A stretch of 64,000 nucleotides of DNA from Chryseotalea sp. WA131a (lineage in GTDB: Bacteria; Bacteroidota; Bacteroidia; Cytophagales; Cyclobacteriaceae). Shown here piece after piece: positions 1-8,673 of the stretch. Under the pieces are notes generated by a model. It was not told the DNA's origin. It saw only the letters and a program-made list of their open reading frames with translations, and did not search any database. The stretch covers positions 1,488,001 to 1,552,000 of the forward strand of contig CP073016.1 in NCBI GenBank assembly GCA_025370075.1. Reading direction: 5' to 3'. Every line of letters starts with the position of its first letter. Within the stretch, counting starts at the first letter, position 1. A program made the translations under genes and the position numbers.

Positions 1-138
1 CAGGCCAAACACTTCGGGTTGCTCGGTATGCCATATTTTCAAAAACCAAACAGGTCGCTCTTTCATTGAACCGCGCGAGGTGCGGGCTTCAAAATTGAAT
101 TGAAGAATATGTTTATGAACGCTGGCGCGAAGGGGCAT
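1..138 (-). CDS. menC: o-succinylbenzoate synthase, N-terminal part (runs off left edge)
   Basis: Only the first 46 codons are in the window, reading leftwards from an ATG at 138 and open to base 1. The peptide contains FEARTSRGSMKERPVWFLKI followed by a PEVFGL stretch. This resembles the start of Bacteroidota o-succinylbenzoate synthase, an enolase-superfamily enzyme of menaquinone synthesis whose N-terminus has an 'ARTSRG ... WFLKIW ... FG' pattern. The gene is divergent from queA with about 150 bases between the start codons. The family call rests on this short N-terminal pattern only, because the barrel and its metal ligands lie outside the window. Confidence 0.7.
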   Translation of the reverse strand, partial: MPLRASVHKHILQFNFEARTSRGSMKERPVWFLKIWHTEQPEVFGL

Positions 139-290
139 GATGAGGATTTGGGCTAAATTTCGTAAAAAATCTCTTTACAAAGATGTTTGCCATGGACATA
201 CAGATTTGCACGGAATCAATATTGGTGTTTTCATTTAAAGAGAATCGAAACCTACCTTTGCGACTTAGCGTCTTTGCGTGAAATAAGTTT

Positions 291-1475
291 ATGCTCAACA
301 TCAACGACTATAAGTACGAATTACCTCAACAACGGATTGCACTCTATCCTTTAGACCAACGTGATCAATCAAAACTGCTGGTTTACCAATCAGGAAAAAT
401 AGTTCATCAGCACTTTTATGAAATCTCAAATTTTTTGCCAGCCGGTGCGACACTTTTCTTTAACGATACCAAAGTCATTCCTGCCCGATTGCTATTTCAG
501 AAAGATACCGGTGCAGCTATTGAATTGTTTTTGCTAAACCCCATTTTACCTTCCCCACTTGTTTCGCTTTCCATGGAAGCACGCGGCAGTTCGCAATGGC
601 ATGTGGTGATTGGCAATGCCAAACGTTGGAACGATGACAAACCTTTAACGCTTTCGCTCAAGGATGCGCAGCTCTCCGCTAACCTAATCGACAAAGAAAA
701 AGGCTTGGTCAACTTCAGTTGGAAACCTGAAAATTTAACCTTTGCCGAAATCATTTCAAAAGCCGGTGCAACACCATTGCCTCCGTACTTAAAAAGAGAA
801 GTAGAAGCCAGTGACCGTGAGCGGTACCAAACGATTTATTCTAAAAAAGAAGGGGCGGTGGCCGCGCCTACGGCAGGTTTGCACTTTACTGAAAGAGTAT
901 TCGATGACTTAAGAAAGAAAAACATCCAATCAGATTTTCTTACGCTTCATGTAAGTGCAGGCACGTTTCAACCGGTGAAAGTAGAAAACGCACTGGAACA
1001 CCCGATGCATGCCGAGCAAATGGTGGTGTCTAAAGTGAATTTGGAAAATATTCTAAACAGCAAGGGAAAAATAATTGCCGTTGGCACAACTTCTCTACGC
1101 ACATTGGAAAGTTTGTATTGGTACGGGGTGAACCTTGAGAAAAATCCGAATGCTGATTTTATTATCGAACAAAACGAACCTTACGAAAATATTGGTCACT
1201 TGAATTTTAAAGAAGCCATCAAAAATATTCTAAACAAATTAGAGCATGATCAAGCAACCCAGCTCATTGGCGAAACCAGCATTTACATCGTTCCGGGCTA
1301 CCAAATAAAAAGTTGTGAAGCCCTGATCACCAACTTTCATCAACCAGGTTCGACTTTGATGCTATTGGTGGCGGCTTTTGTCGGAAATGATTGGAAAAAA
1401 ATTTACGAACAGGCGCTTGAAAACAATTATCGTTTTTTAAGCTATGGCGATAGCTCTCTCTTACTTAGGGCTTAG
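291..1475 (+). CDS. queA: S-adenosylmethionine:tRNA ribosyltransferase-isomerase
   Basis: QueA transfers and isomerises the ribosyl group of S-adenosylmethionine onto preQ1 in tRNA, giving epoxyqueuosine at the wobble base of GUN anticodons. The 394-residue product shows the family's landmarks: an N-terminal YELPQQRIALYPLDQRDQSK segment, FFNDTKVIPARL, GAAIELFLL, a central AAPTAGLHFT motif, VSAGTFQPV, HAEQM, and the C-terminal ITNFHQPGSTLMLLVAAF. It is somewhat longer than the roughly 350-residue proteobacterial enzymes. The ATG at 291 gives the expected N-terminus. It stands alone on its strand and converges on the PorE-like gene, with a hairpin overlapping its stop codon. Confidence 0.95.
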   Translation: MLNINDYKYELPQQRIALYPLDQRDQSKLLVYQSGKIVHQHFYEISNFLPAGATLFFNDTKVIPARLLFQKDTGAAIELFLLNPILPSPLVSLSMEARGSSQWHVVIGNAKRWNDDKPLTLSLKDAQLSANLIDKEKGLVNFSWKPENLTFAEIISKAGATPLPPYLKREVEASDRERYQTIYSKKEGAVAAPTAGLHFTERVFDDLRKKNIQSDFLTLHVSAGTFQPVKVENALEHPMHAEQMVVSKVNLENILNSKGKIIAVGTTSLRTLESLYWYGVNLEKNPNADFIIEQNEPYENIGHLNFKEAIKNILNKLEHDQATQLIGETSIYIVPGYQIKSCEALITNFHQPGSTLMLLVAAFVGNDWKKIYEQALENNYRFLSYGDSSLLLRA

Positions 1476-1510
1476 GTCTTGGGACTTGAGAGATATGACC
1501 TAAGACCTAA
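1472..1510. terminator. hairpin between convergent queA and PorE-like gene
   Basis: TTAGGTCTT (1472-1480) and AAGACCTAA (1502-1510) form a perfect 9-bp inverted repeat with a 21-base loop. It starts on the queA stop codon and sits in the 45-base gap between two convergent genes. There is no strong T-run, so a bidirectional terminator role is inferred from position and symmetry. Confidence 0.45.
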
Positions 1511-1520
1511 CACCCAACGC

Positions 1521-3812
1521 CTAATTTAACGCAACAACCCTCACCTCTACTCTTCTACCCTCCTCTTTGCTAGCCTTTTGATCTTTGGTAGCACCGTAAC
1601 CTTTTGCAATAATTCGCCTACGTACCACGCCTTGGTGATTAAAGTAATCCAGCACGATAATGGCGCGTTTGTTGGATATTTCTCGATTGGCCTCTTCGGT
1701 TCCTTCTGCTGAAGCAAAGCCTGAAATCTCAATGCCCAACGCGGGGTTTTGATTGATTACTGCAAGAATACTTTCCAGTTCTTTAATATATTGAGTCTTC
1801 AGGTCGCTCTTGCCCTGATCGAAAAATACTTTTACAAACTTGCTCAGCAAAGCTTTATCGTACGAGGCGGTGGGCTTGGCAATTTTATTGTTTTTCATTT
1901 CTTCTGAAAAAACCATGGTAGGCAGGGAAAATACCGTTTTTCCTTCCAATTGCCTTTGCTCAAACTTGCTCTCATCGCTTTCGTCATAGTAGTAGGTGCG
2001 GGTAGCTACATCTATTTTAGTATTTTCCTTTTCATTAAAGTTTACGCCATCAATCGGATCAGTGTGCTCAATTAGTCCGACCAAGTATTCAATGCCCTCT
2101 TTGTCATTCGCGGCCATCAAATCCAGCATCATATCATACACATCTACTTTGTTGGTTTGCACCAACTTGGCTTCGTTGCTGGTGCGCACATCGGTTTTCA
2201 CATCCCGATCGGTATCATAAAACGCATTTCTAACTTGCACCTCTTGGCCAACCACCACATCAAATTGCTTGATAGTTTTCAAATTGATTTGCTGATACAA
2301 CTCGTAGAAATAAGTTTGATTGGGAATGTTCACGTTCAACGTGTAGGGCAAAAATCCCTCTGATTCAATAATAATATCGTAATTTTTTGAAGGCGGCATG
2401 ATAATCAGGTACTCACCTGTTTTAGGATCTGGATCGTAGACAAACTCCAATTCTTTTCTGGTCTCTGCGTCAACCACATACATTTTGGAAGGCATGGTCT
2501 TGCCCGTCTCGGCATTGATGATTCGCCCTTTAATCATAGTGAGCGGAATCGTCATGGCATTCTCTGGCATGTCCAAATAGTAAATGTCTTGCGCCCCTTG
2601 TCCGCCTTTTCTGTCCGATGAAAAATACCCGCGCTTGCCATCGGCCAATAATGTAAAGTAGTTGTCGTTACTGGTGGTGTTTACTGGGTAGCCCATGTTC
2701 TCAGGTTTGGTCCATTTACCATTTACCAACGTGGTTTTAAAAATATCGCGTCCGCCCATGGTTGCATGACCATCAGAAGTAAAAAACAATGTCTTTTGAT
2801 CAGGATGGATAAACGGAGCATCCTCATCATCAGGTGTATTGATCTCAGGGCCAAGGTTAATTGCTTGGCTCCACACTCCAGTCGCCTTTTGCTCAATCTT
2901 CCAAATGTCTAAGCCACCCCTTCCACCTCTCTGGTTGGAAGCGAAATAAATCACTTTGCCATCAGGGGAAATACTGCAAGTAGTTTCCATTCCTAGCGAG
3001 TTGATGGTGTTGGATAAGATGCTCGGCTTTGACCACACATCACCCGACTTGATAACTTGAAACAGATTGCCCTGATCGGTGGCACCTCCCATAAACACCA
3101 CCATCTTCTGGCCATCGGGTGTAATACCTGCCGTGCCTACGTTGTATTCAGAAGCAATCGGCACAACGACCGGTTCACTCCAATTACCCGACTTATTGTA
3201 AGAAACATAAATCTCCTCAATGAATTTATCACCCGAGCGTGTGCGGCTAGTGTTGGGGCGAAGGGCTGTGAATGCCATTACGCTTTCATCTGCCGAAACC
3301 ACCGGGTTATATTCAGTGTACTTTGAATTGACATTGCCCGGAAAACTATGAACAGTAAAATTTCGAGGCGCTGACATAAGTGCGATCGCATTTTGACAAG
3401 CCGCCAATCCCTTATCAGCCTGCGCAACTTGCTTCTTATCCAACTTCACCATCTCCCTGTAACTTGAAAAAGTTTCTATGGCCTTTTCCAGTTGCTCATT
3501 CTTCAGGTAAAGTGTTGCCAAATCGAAATAAGCCACCGGTGGTAGATCCTTTTTCAAATTAATGGCTTGCTCGTAATAGGGTATTGCCTTTATTTGATCA
3601 TCGGTAGTTTGGGACACTTTGTAGCAAAAGCCTGTTTGATAAAATGCCAATCCGTCTTTGGTACCAGCTTGAATGGCTTCCAAATACTTGGGAAGGGCTT
3701 GTTGGTAGTTTTTAAAATTAAACAAAAGTTGTGCATCGGTAAGTGCCTTGTTGTTTTGTGCCAACACCGCGTGCGAGCATACCAGCAAAGCCATCCATAC
3801 TATTCTATTCAT
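1521..3812 (-). CDS. TPR / PD40 beta-propeller / OmpA-family envelope protein (PorE-like)
   Basis: A 763-residue exported protein with a signal peptide ending in AVLAQ. TPR-like helices fill about residues 20-130. PD40 (WD40-like) propeller blades follow at about 165-420, with repeats such as SPDGKVIYFASNQRGGRGGL. Then come a carboxypeptidase-regulatory-like segment at about 430-510 and a C-terminal OmpA domain at about 640-763 (SGFASAEG ... NREISNKRA). This domain order is that of PorE, a peptidoglycan-linked part of the type IX secretion apparatus, though many Bacteroidota encode several such proteins. The position of the OmpA aspartate that usually contacts diaminopimelate is serine here, while the conserved arginine remains. 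No clear lipobox is seen. Confidence 0.85.
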   Translation of the reverse strand: MNRIVWMALLVCSHAVLAQNNKALTDAQLLFNFKNYQQALPKYLEAIQAGTKDGLAFYQTGFCYKVSQTTDDQIKAIPYYEQAINLKKDLPPVAYFDLATLYLKNEQLEKAIETFSSYREMVKLDKKQVAQADKGLAACQNAIALMSAPRNFTVHSFPGNVNSKYTEYNPVVSADESVMAFTALRPNTSRTRSGDKFIEEIYVSYNKSGNWSEPVVVPIASEYNVGTAGITPDGQKMVVFMGGATDQGNLFQVIKSGDVWSKPSILSNTINSLGMETTCSISPDGKVIYFASNQRGGRGGLDIWKIEQKATGVWSQAINLGPEINTPDDEDAPFIHPDQKTLFFTSDGHATMGGRDIFKTTLVNGKWTKPENMGYPVNTTSNDNYFTLLADGKRGYFSSDRKGGQGAQDIYYLDMPENAMTIPLTMIKGRIINAETGKTMPSKMYVVDAETRKELEFVYDPDPKTGEYLIIMPPSKNYDIIIESEGFLPYTLNVNIPNQTYFYELYQQINLKTIKQFDVVVGQEVQVRNAFYDTDRDVKTDVRTSNEAKLVQTNKVDVYDMMLDLMAANDKEGIEYLVGLIEHTDPIDGVNFNEKENTKIDVATRTYYYDESDESKFEQRQLEGKTVFSLPTMVFSEEMKNNKIAKPTASYDKALLSKFVKVFFDQGKSDLKTQYIKELESILAVINQNPALGIEISGFASAEGTEEANREISNKRAIIVLDYFNHQGVVRRRIIAKGYGATKDQKASKEEGRRVEVRVVALN

Positions 3813-4041
3813 GTCGGTTCAATTAAAGTTTTACAATTCTACGCTATTTACCTTTCAAAAGGTTATTGAAATATTGGTGAAACTTACAGAGGTCTATTTT
3901 TCGACTATTCGCAAAACAAAAATCCAATAAAATCTGATAAACCACTAACAACCAGTTATTAAATTGTTAGCGCCTAAATTAAAAATTGTGTAGGTTTTTC
4001 CGCCAAATAGTGTATAATTTAACTTGAAATTACCCATTACT

Positions 4042-5023
4042 ATGAATCGAATTTGGTACATACTGAACGTGGAAGAGAATAATAACGTGGAAGAGAATAA
4101 TCAAGGGACTGTAGGTTTTTTGTTTACCATGAGCTTTCTGATGGGTTTGTTTCATTTGCGAATATGTCCAACGTGCGCGATGCCAAGCAATTGGTGGTCA
4201 GTGAGGACGTTTGGTACAAGATATTCCCTCACTCCTGGCATTTTTCACTATCCCTATCATGCACAACTTTAACGTTCAGCAAAAGGCACTTTACACTATT
4301 GGACTCTTCAGTGTGATTGGCTGCTTGATTTTGTCCTTCGTTCTTTCGGGCAAATACTTACCAAGCGAGAAGTCGGTGAATAAATCTGAATCGAATATCA
4401 AGAAACTTGGCCTTTTTGGGTTTTTAAGCAATCGATACATCCTAACATTGTCGGCATTCATAATTATCTATAATGTTGCCCTTAGGTTTATCAATTACTC
4501 ATTTTTTAATGTCACCACAGTCCAATTCAAATCAGATTCATTGGAGTTGCTAACATCTCTGAGTTTGTTTGAAGCACTAAAATTGTTTTCAGCTTCTTAT
4601 TCACCACATTTGTAGCAGATTTCAACAATCAATACTATGGCTTACGGTTTTCTCTGCTCATTACGCCCATTCCTCCAGCAAAATGAGGCAACCGAATTAA
4701 GAGGATTGGCCGTGCAGACTGCAGTAGCAGCCAACCTGAAGCCTTGTGAAAAATTGAACATAACGGTTAGCGAAAATCCAAATTATACATCCTTGAAAAA
4801 AAATGGTGAGGTGGTTCAAAACCTGAATCATATCGAAGTGGTTGGCGATTTGTCTCACAAAGAGGCCACCCCTGACATTACCAAAGTAGTGGCGAAAGAC
4901 AGTGCTGTGGTGTTTAACTTTTCGTTGATTGATTTTTACTTTGTGATGACGAGCCATTATGATTTGGCACAAGGACTTATTCCTAATGTTACCGAAAGAA
5001 AAACAGAAACCATAAATTCATAA
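4042..5023 (+). pseudogene. decayed translocase-like membrane protein with C-terminal cNMP-binding domain
   Basis: Several reading frames together carry pieces of one large protein. From ATG 4042 there is GTVGFLFTMSFLMGLF, a first membrane helix. Another frame gives FVSFANMSNVRDAKQ. From about 4214 a third frame gives several membrane segments (IPSLLAFFTIPIM, LFSVIGCLILSFVL). The last piece (to 5023) reads KNGEVVQNLNHIEVVGDLS and KVVAKDSAVVFNF, which look like a cyclic-nucleotide-binding domain. The order matches fusions of an Npt/TLC-type nucleotide-translocase-like membrane domain with a cNMP domain found in Bacteroidota. Frame changes and missing internal parts show it is broken. The membrane family is less certain than the cNMP end. 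The stop lies 4 bases before the TIR gene. Confidence 0.6.
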
Positions 5024-5027
5024 ATAA

Positions 5028-6446
5028 ATGGCATTAGAAATAGACGTACTGGTTACCTATGCAGAAAAGGATAATGAAACAGCTAAAAATAGCGAGCAAG
5101 GTTGGGTAACCCAATTCAAAAAATTTCTAGAGTTGATGTTACTTCAAGTGCTCGGCACTAAACCCAACATTGTAATTAAATCTGAGTTTGATACCGCGCC
5201 CGCTTTGGATAATGCCGCGATAGTAGTGGCCATCTTGACAAAAGAATTTGTGCAATCCGGTAGGTGTTTAGATTTAGTAGAGACGTTTTACAAAAACGCT
5301 TCCGCTTCCAAAACCAATCGTGTATTTAAGGCTATTAAGTCACCGCTCTCGTTGCAAGATCAACCAGCCCGCTTACGCGATTCGCTTGGTTACGAAATGT
5401 ACCAGTTGGATGATGAAACAGGTGTCATGAAAGAATACACCGACTTCTTTAGCCCGGAAGCGGAGAAGCAATATTGGATGAAGATGGTTGATCTGGCGTA
5501 CGACATTCACGAAGCTTTGTTGGCCTTGAAAGAAGGCAAATCAAAAACAGAGGTAAAAAATATCTATCGCAGAAAGACCATTTACTTGGCAGAAACTGGC
5601 CACGACCTATCCATTCAGCGAAATATCATCAAACGCGAACTGATGCGGCACGGCTTTGTGGTGTTGCCCAATCATACTTTATCGACCCATGCCTCGGAAG
5701 TAGAGCATGACATCCGTAAAGATTTAGAAGAATGTAGTCTTTCCATCCACCTGATTGGCAATGCCTATGGCGAAATACCCAATGGTGGAGACAAATCGAT
5801 TGTGGACATCCAAAACAAAATTGCTGCCGAAGTAGCCTTGAGTAAGAAGCAAACCAAACAAGACTTTTCGCGTTTGATCTGGATTGCTCAGAATCTGAAA
5901 AACGTCAGCGACAAACAGAAGGCATTCATCGAAACATTGAAGCGCGACACCGAAGCACAAGAAGGTGCCGAGATTTTACAAAACCCATTGGAAGATTTTA
6001 AAAATATCATCCGCCAAGAATTGATTGATACGCCCGACCATGGCAATGAAGAGCACAGCAGCAAAACCATTTATTTGGTTCACGATCGCATCGATTCGGC
6101 AGAAGTAAAACCCTTTCAAGAGGTGATCGAAAAATCTGGCTTTAAAGTTTTGTCTCCTACATTTGAAGGCGATCTGCTGGACGTGCGCAAACAGCACATC
6201 GACAACCTGCGCGTTTTTGATGGTGCTATTATCTTTAAAGGAAAAGTAAACGATCAATGGGTGCGCATGAAGGTATTGGATTTACTGAAAGCTCCCGGCT
6301 TTGGCAGAAAAAAACCAATTCAAGGCAAAGCAATTGTAGGCAACGGAAATTTAGATAGTTATAAAAATCAAAACCTAACGGTGATATCCAGCGATATTAA
6401 CCGTTCGGTGGAAACATTGAAGATTTTTTTGAGTGAATTATCGTGA
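5028..6446 (+). CDS. TIR-like / DUF4062 / TIR-like multi-domain protein
   Basis: An intact 472-residue soluble protein made of three alpha/beta modules. The N-terminal one (about 5-165) begins IDVLVTYAEKDN and has SGRCLDLVE, which aligns with the S-x-x-C-x-x-E segment carrying the catalytic glutamate of TIR NADases (here E85). The middle one (about 183-290) begins KTIYLAETGHDLSIQRN and resembles DUF4062. The C-terminal one (about 344-472) begins KTIYLVHDRID and is again TIR-like. The ATG at 5028 lies 4 bases after the stop of the decayed translocase/cNMP gene, and nSTAND scraps follow directly. TIR plus STAND combinations are known from bacterial conflict systems. Without an intact partner this protein may be an orphan. 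NADase activity is inferred. Confidence 0.7.
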   Translation: MALEIDVLVTYAEKDNETAKNSEQGWVTQFKKFLELMLLQVLGTKPNIVIKSEFDTAPALDNAAIVVAILTKEFVQSGRCLDLVETFYKNASASKTNRVFKAIKSPLSLQDQPARLRDSLGYEMYQLDDETGVMKEYTDFFSPEAEKQYWMKMVDLAYDIHEALLALKEGKSKTEVKNIYRRKTIYLAETGHDLSIQRNIIKRELMRHGFVVLPNHTLSTHASEVEHDIRKDLEECSLSIHLIGNAYGEIPNGGDKSIVDIQNKIAAEVALSKKQTKQDFSRLIWIAQNLKNVSDKQKAFIETLKRDTEAQEGAEILQNPLEDFKNIIRQELIDTPDHGNEEHSSKTIYLVHDRIDSAEVKPFQEVIEKSGFKVLSPTFEGDLLDVRKQHIDNLRVFDGAIIFKGKVNDQWVRMKVLDLLKAPGFGRKKPIQGKAIVGNGNLDSYKNQNLTVISSDINRSVETLKIFLSELS

Positions 6447-6448
6447 TG

Positions 6449-6805
6449 TGCATTTGGGTGCAATTGAAAAACTGGGGAGATAACGAAGCCGATGCCGCTT
6501 CGATGTGCCGAGCATGCAAGGTCGGCTTTTGGTGACCACACGATTTGCAATTGACACTCAACTGGCAAGCGCTGCACAAGCCTACATTGGTACGGGGGCG
6601 GCACAACAACCCTACATTCGAGCAAACCATCATTTTCTTAGAATATTCGAAGAAAGAATTTTACACCGAGCAACGAATAAAAGAACTAGAGAAAAAGCGG
6701 AAGTTGCGCACAGCCCGCACACCGTTGATGGTGTATGATATAGTAGGCAAAGCCGTACACCAAACAGTCATTGATAAAGTCCAGCAAAGTAAAGTAAAAC
6801 GATGA
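6449..6805 (+). pseudogene. remnant of an nSTAND-type NTPase
   Basis: Between the TIR gene and the next intact gene, broken frames keep recognisable pieces. One frame near 6449 reads HLGAIEKLG, like the STAND 'LGGIEGAL' segment. From about 6536 another reads HDLQLTLNWQALHKPTL, then NNPTFEQTIIFLEYSKKEFY and a basic KELEKKRKLRTAR just where the membrane helix should start. I recognise this order (NWR-like block, FLE-S-KE block, charged helix, membrane segment) from Bacteroidota nSTAND1 NTPases that carry WD40 repeats. The NTPase core, the membrane helix and the propeller are missing. The last 30 codons (TPLMVYDIVGKAVHQ...) I cannot place. Identification is from memory of the family, not from an alignment. 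Confidence 0.55.
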
Positions 6806-6841
6806 ACACACAAGATTTTGCTCCGGGCGCAAAATGACGAA

Positions 6842-7315
6842 TTACAAAATATCAATATGATACACATCTGTCTCGTTTCTGCGGATATTCTTTATCACAA
6901 AGCCACCAGGCTGTGGAATTTCTTCTACCAAATCAAACACCTTTACTGCTTTGGAAAGACCAGCAAAAATCAACAAAAAAGTAAAATCACCTTTGCGTAT
7001 CATCGTCCACTGCGGGGCATATGAAATATTTTCGGCATGCACCAACTGCGAGCGCGTGGCCGACTGCTGATCGATCAAAAAAGTTGTGCGCCAAATACGG
7101 ATCAACATGTCATCTGATGGATTGCTGAAATGGCAATGCACATATACAAATGAATCATCGAGCATGGCGGGGTCAATAGAGGCCAAAGTATCTACATCTA
7201 CAGTTGGCTTTGTCAATGGTTCTTTCGTTTCTACGGCAAATTCAATAGATTTCGAGGCTCTATTTTTTAGGGAACCAAGGAAAAAATGCTGGCGTCTTTC
7301 GGATATACTCTTCAT
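6842..7315 (-). CDS. conserved hypothetical protein
   Basis: A 157-residue frame with coding character (RIWRTTFLIDQQS, APQWTMIRKGDFTFLLIF, LVEEIPQPGGFVIKNI) but no family that I recognise. There is no signal peptide, membrane helix or obvious active-site motif. The middle looks like a compact beta-rich domain. The only in-frame ATG near the 5' end (7315) lies inside the DUF1295 gene, giving an overlap of about 56 bases. A later ATG at 7168 would remove a stretch (SIEFAVETKEPLTKPTV) that looks genuinely coding, so the long start is kept. The overlap and shared strand suggest co-transcription with the DUF1295 gene. Confidence 0.6.
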   Translation of the reverse strand: MKSISERRQHFFLGSLKNRASKSIEFAVETKEPLTKPTVDVDTLASIDPAMLDDSFVYVHCHFSNPSDDMLIRIWRTTFLIDQQSATRSQLVHAENISYAPQWTMIRKGDFTFLLIFAGLSKAVKVFDLVEEIPQPGGFVIKNIRRNETDVYHIDIL

Positions 7316-8048
7316 ACTGGGGTTTGTTCTTTTTCAACGCACGTTCCAACAAAGATACACCCGATACCTTTATCAATAAAAAAGTCATCAACACAGACCC
7401 AAGCATCGACCAGTAACTTTCTGCGGCCACCGAAAACAAGGCAAAGCCCCACCACACACACGCATCACCAAAATAGTTGGGGTGTCTGGTCAATTTCCAG
7501 AAGCCGGTGTTTAACACTTTTCCCTTGTTGGTAGCATTGGCTTTGAATTTGGCCAATTGATAATCACCACCTGCCTCAAACAAAAATCCCACCGTCCAAA
7601 AAAGAATGGCAAGTCCATCCCATCCACCCAGTGGCGTTGTGGCGCCAAAATATTGAGCCGCCAATAAGGGTGAAGAAATCAACCACAACAAAAATCCCTG
7701 CAGCAAGAAAACCTGAAAAAAACTGAACCACCAATATCGCTCGGCACCATAGTGCAGCCTAAATTGGGCATACCGATAATCTTCGGGTTTGCCCACATTT
7801 CGCCAAAACAAATAGCCAAACAACCGCAAGCCCCATATAACAGAAGTAATCAGCACGATCAGTTTGCGGGAGGGATCTCCTGCGGAATTGAAAAAATAAT
7901 AGGCTGCCAACAATACAAAACCCAATCCCCAAAATGGATCAACAATACTGGCATTCACCAACCTGACACTAGCGGCCCACACCAGCGTGAGCAACAGCAT
8001 TACCACGCCAAATCCAATCAAGTAAACAGTCCAGAACGAAGTCAGCAT
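7260..8048 (-). CDS. DUF1295 family integral membrane protein
   Basis: A membrane protein of about 262 residues with some six to seven hydrophobic helices. It carries the DUF1295 / steroid 5-alpha-reductase-like signature: SIVDPFWGLGFVLLA near the N-terminus, KGKVLNTGFWKLTRHPNYFGD in the C-terminal third, and a final YEEYIRKTPAFFPW. The R-HPNYFGD and E-Y--RT segments form the NAD(P)H- or SAM-binding region in ICMT-like and reductase-like members. Bacterial DUF1295 proteins are mostly uncharacterised. ATG 8048 is preferred over a TTG two codons upstream. It is divergent from the MaoC gene, with 82 bases between start codons. Confidence 0.85.
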   Translation of the reverse strand: MLTSFWTVYLIGFGVVMLLLTLVWAASVRLVNASIVDPFWGLGFVLLAAYYFFNSAGDPSRKLIVLITSVIWGLRLFGYLFWRNVGKPEDYRYAQFRLHYGAERYWWFSFFQVFLLQGFLLWLISSPLLAAQYFGATTPLGGWDGLAILFWTVGFLFEAGGDYQLAKFKANATNKGKVLNTGFWKLTRHPNYFGDACVWWGFALFSVAAESYWSMLGSVLMTFLLIKVSGVSLLERALKKNKPQYEEYIRKTPAFFPWFPKK

Positions 8049-8130
8049 AATCAAAATTCAAGATTAATAATTCGGGATTCAACTATTTCAGGTTCTTATT
8101 TTCATATTTTAGCAATCTTAATTGCAGCCA

Positions 8131-8592
8131 ATGAGTGCATTAATCATTAGTAGCCACGCAGAATTTGAAACCTACCTTGGCAAAGAGCTGGGTGTGTCGG
8201 AGTATCATGTAATTACCCAGTCCCAAATCAACCAGTTTGCCGATGCTACCTTAGACCATCAGTGGATACACACCGACCCTGCACGCGCGGCCGAAAGCCA
8301 ATTTAAAAGCACTATCGCACATGGCTACCTCACACTTTCGCTCGTGCCCCATTTGTGGGATCAGATTGCCGAGTTTCGAAACATCAAGATGATGGTGAAC
8401 TATGGCATTGAAAAGTTAAAGTTCAACCAACCCGTGTTGGTCAACCAACAAGTGCGGCTTCGCGCCAAGTTACACTCCATTATAAATCTGCGTGGCATTA
8501 CCAAATTTGAAGTAGACGTAACGCTGGAAATAAAAGACAACACCAAGCCTGCCTTTAATGGTATTTTGGTTTTTTTGTATCATTTTAATTAA
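8131..8592 (+). CDS. MaoC-like (R)-hydratase / dehydratase family protein
   Basis: A 153-residue single hot-dog-fold protein. It has the hydratase motif: FADATLDHQWIHTDPARA followed by FKSTIAHGYLTLSL, giving the catalytic Asp and His of (R)-specific enoyl-CoA hydratases. The length matches single-domain NodN/PhaJ-like enzymes. ATG 8131 starts MSALIISS and is preferred over a TTG nine bases upstream. It probably hydrates a 2-enoyl-CoA in fatty-acid or polyester metabolism, but nothing around it fixes the substrate. A long imperfect hairpin follows four bases after its stop. Confidence 0.85.
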   Translation: MSALIISSHAEFETYLGKELGVSEYHVITQSQINQFADATLDHQWIHTDPARAAESQFKSTIAHGYLTLSLVPHLWDQIAEFRNIKMMVNYGIEKLKFNQPVLVNQQVRLRAKLHSIINLRGITKFEVDVTLEIKDNTKPAFNGILVFLYHFN

Positions 8593-8595
8593 ATC

Positions 8596-8639
8596 GCCAC
8601 ACGCTGCATGCTACACGCCTCAGGCATGTAGCTTGTGGC
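8596..8639. terminator. 16-bp imperfect hairpin after the MaoC gene
   Basis: GCCACACGCTGCATGC (8596-8611) pairs with GCATGTAGCTTGTGGC (8624-8639) at 14 of 16 positions around a 12-base loop. It begins 4 bases after the MaoC stop and ends 35 bases before the next start. A transcription terminator or mRNA-end stabiliser is likely. Only a weak T-run follows. Confidence 0.5.
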
Positions 8640-8673
8640 TTTAGGCCTTCAGCCTTATCACTATCAGCATCAA

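Noticed and set aside
113..304. 63-codon minus-strand open frame over the menC/queA gap
   Set aside because: Overlaps both real starts. The true minus-strand gene here is menC from 138 in another frame.
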